DNA of 24,026 bases, taken from positions 1 to 24,026 of the forward strand of contig JAFVAS010000275.1 in the NCBI GenBank assembly GCA_017480395.1, given 5' to 3'. Numbering within the stretch: position 1 is the stretch's first letter; each line of letters starts with the position of its first letter. The notes beneath the pieces were generated by a model that searched no databases, had not been told where the DNA came from, and saw only the letters and a program-made list of their open reading frames with translations. This DNA comes from Oscillospiraceae bacterium. GTDB lineage: Bacteria > Bacillota > Clostridia > Oscillospirales > Oscillospiraceae. Below are positions 23,116 through 24,026 of this stretch, in pieces. The position numbers were made by a program, and so were the translations under genes.

Positions 23116-24026
23116 TCATGCCTCCAGGGAGAGATAGGTCTCGGTCAGCCGCTGTCCCCAGGAGAGCACGTCCTCCCCGGGCTTGAGGCGCAGGGAGAGG
23201 GCGGGCTTATCGCCGGGGGAGAAGAGGATGCGGCCCTTGAACCGGGCCACCCCGGTGAGGGCGGCGATCTTTCTCAGGTCGAAGGTCTGCATGGCGAAGG
23301 TGAGGGTCAGCCCCTTCTGGCTGATGTCGGAGAAGCCGCACTGGGCCGCCCGGGCCCGGAGCAGGGCGATGGAGATCAGGTTGTTGACCGCCCTGGGCGG
23401 GTCGCCGTAGCGGTCCACCAGCTCATCCACCACGTCGTCGGCGTCCTCCTCGGTGTGGATGCGGGCGATGCGGCGGTAGAGATCCATCCGCTGCTCCGGG
23501 GAGGCGACATAGCGCTCCGGAATGCTGGCCGAGACGGCCAGGTCGGCGGCGACGCTCTCGGTGCGGGTGACGCTTTCGCCCCGCTCCTCCAGCACCGCCT
23601 CCTCCAGCAGCTTGAGGTAGAGGTCATAGCCCACGCTCATCAAAAAGCCGGACTGCTCCGGGCCAAGGATATTTCCGGCTCCGCGGATCTCCAGGTCGCG
23701 CATGGCGATTTTGAAGCCGGAGCCGAACTCGGCAAACTCCCGGATGGCGGAGAGGCGTTTTTCCGCCACCTCGGTGAGCACCTTCCCCCGGCGGTAGGTC
23801 AGGTAGGCGTAGGCCCGGCGGTTGGAGCGGCCCACCCGGCCCCGGATCTGGTGGAGCTGGGCCAGGCCCATCCGGTCGGCGTCCTCGATGATGAGGGTGT
23901 TGACGTTGGGGATGTCGATGCCGGTTTCAATGATGGTGGTGCACACCAGCACCTGGATCTCTCCCTCCGCCACGCTCTGCATCACGCTGGAGAGCTCCTC
24001 CTCGTTCATCTGGCCATGGGCCACCC
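23116..24026 (-). CDS. mfd: Transcription-repair coupling factor Mfd (C-terminal part)
   Basis: Only the last 303 or so codons are in the window; the gene continues past the right edge, and the first visible in-frame GTG is internal. The visible part covers the second half of the RecG-like translocase: AHGQM, VLVCTTIIETGIDIPNVNT, GLAQLHQIRGRVGRS (helicase motif VI), then the TRG-type region with FKIAMRDLEIRGAGN and LGPEQSGF. The C-terminal domain that binds UvrA or is autoinhibitory (from about AADLAVSASIPERYV) is complete to the stop. Mfd removes RNA polymerase stalled at DNA damage and recruits UvrA. It has its own stop and a stem-loop before the rpmH promoter. Confidence 0.97.
   Translation of the reverse strand, partial: VAHGQMNEEELSSVMQSVAEGEIQVLVCTTIIETGIDIPNVNTLIIEDADRMGLAQLHQIRGRVGRSNRRAYAYLTYRRGKVLTEVAEKRLSAIREFAEFGSGFKIAMRDLEIRGAGNILGPEQSGFLMSVGYDLYLKLLEEAVLEERGESVTRTESVAADLAVSASIPERYVASPEQRMDLYRRIARIHTEEDADDVVDELVDRYGDPPRAVNNLISIALLRARAAQCGFSDISQKGLTLTFAMQTFDLRKIAALTGVARFKGRILFSPGDKPALSLRLKPGEDVLSWGQRLTETYLSLEA

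Overview
The window looks like a chromosomal segment of a GC-rich Clostridia member, most likely an Oscillospiraceae-type gut anaerobe. This is inferred from the Gram-positive gene order and ribosome binding sites, the lipoprotein signals, a YidC of Firmicutes type with a long tail, and a YesL-like protein. I could not place it to genus.

Region 1 (1-9033) is a redox surface locus. It opens with the 5' end of a DhaK-like kinase gene on the minus strand and a divergent gene-free stretch. A 1133-residue secreted protein follows, with three related modules and C-terminal cell-wall-binding repeats. Next come a lipoprotein ApbE (FAD:protein FMN transferase), a membrane-anchored protein with five FMN-binding domains, a membrane-anchored protein with one FMN-binding domain, and a polytopic 4Fe-4S protein of NapH/NosR type. 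The last four genes are tightly packed and end at a strong terminator. Together they describe a membrane-to-surface flavin electron conduit: the Fe-S membrane protein would pass electrons out and ApbE would attach FMN to threonines of the exported domains. Each module of the secreted protein carries a D-x-x-[ST]-S-A-T motif that fits the loose ApbE acceptor consensus, so it may be a further, wall-bound flavinylated partner. This is the most interesting idea in the window and remains a hypothesis.

Region 2 (9034-17399) is an alpha-galactoside uptake and hydrolysis cluster. It has a solute-binding lipoprotein, two MalF/MalG-type permeases, an AraC-family regulator, a GH36 alpha-galactosidase, an unrecognised single-pass membrane protein and a YesL/DUF624-like membrane protein. 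No ATPase gene is present, so a shared ATPase elsewhere is expected. A bidirectional terminator closes the region.

Region 3 (17397-24026, minus strand) is core housekeeping. Read in the direction of transcription it runs: mfd (partial), then rpmH, rnpA, yidD, yidC, jag, a PrsA/SurA-like lipoprotein, a low-molecular-weight tyrosine phosphatase and a small CxxC protein. A near-ideal promoter precedes rpmH. The rpmH cluster lies next to mfd here rather than next to dnaA, and I see no DnaA boxes.
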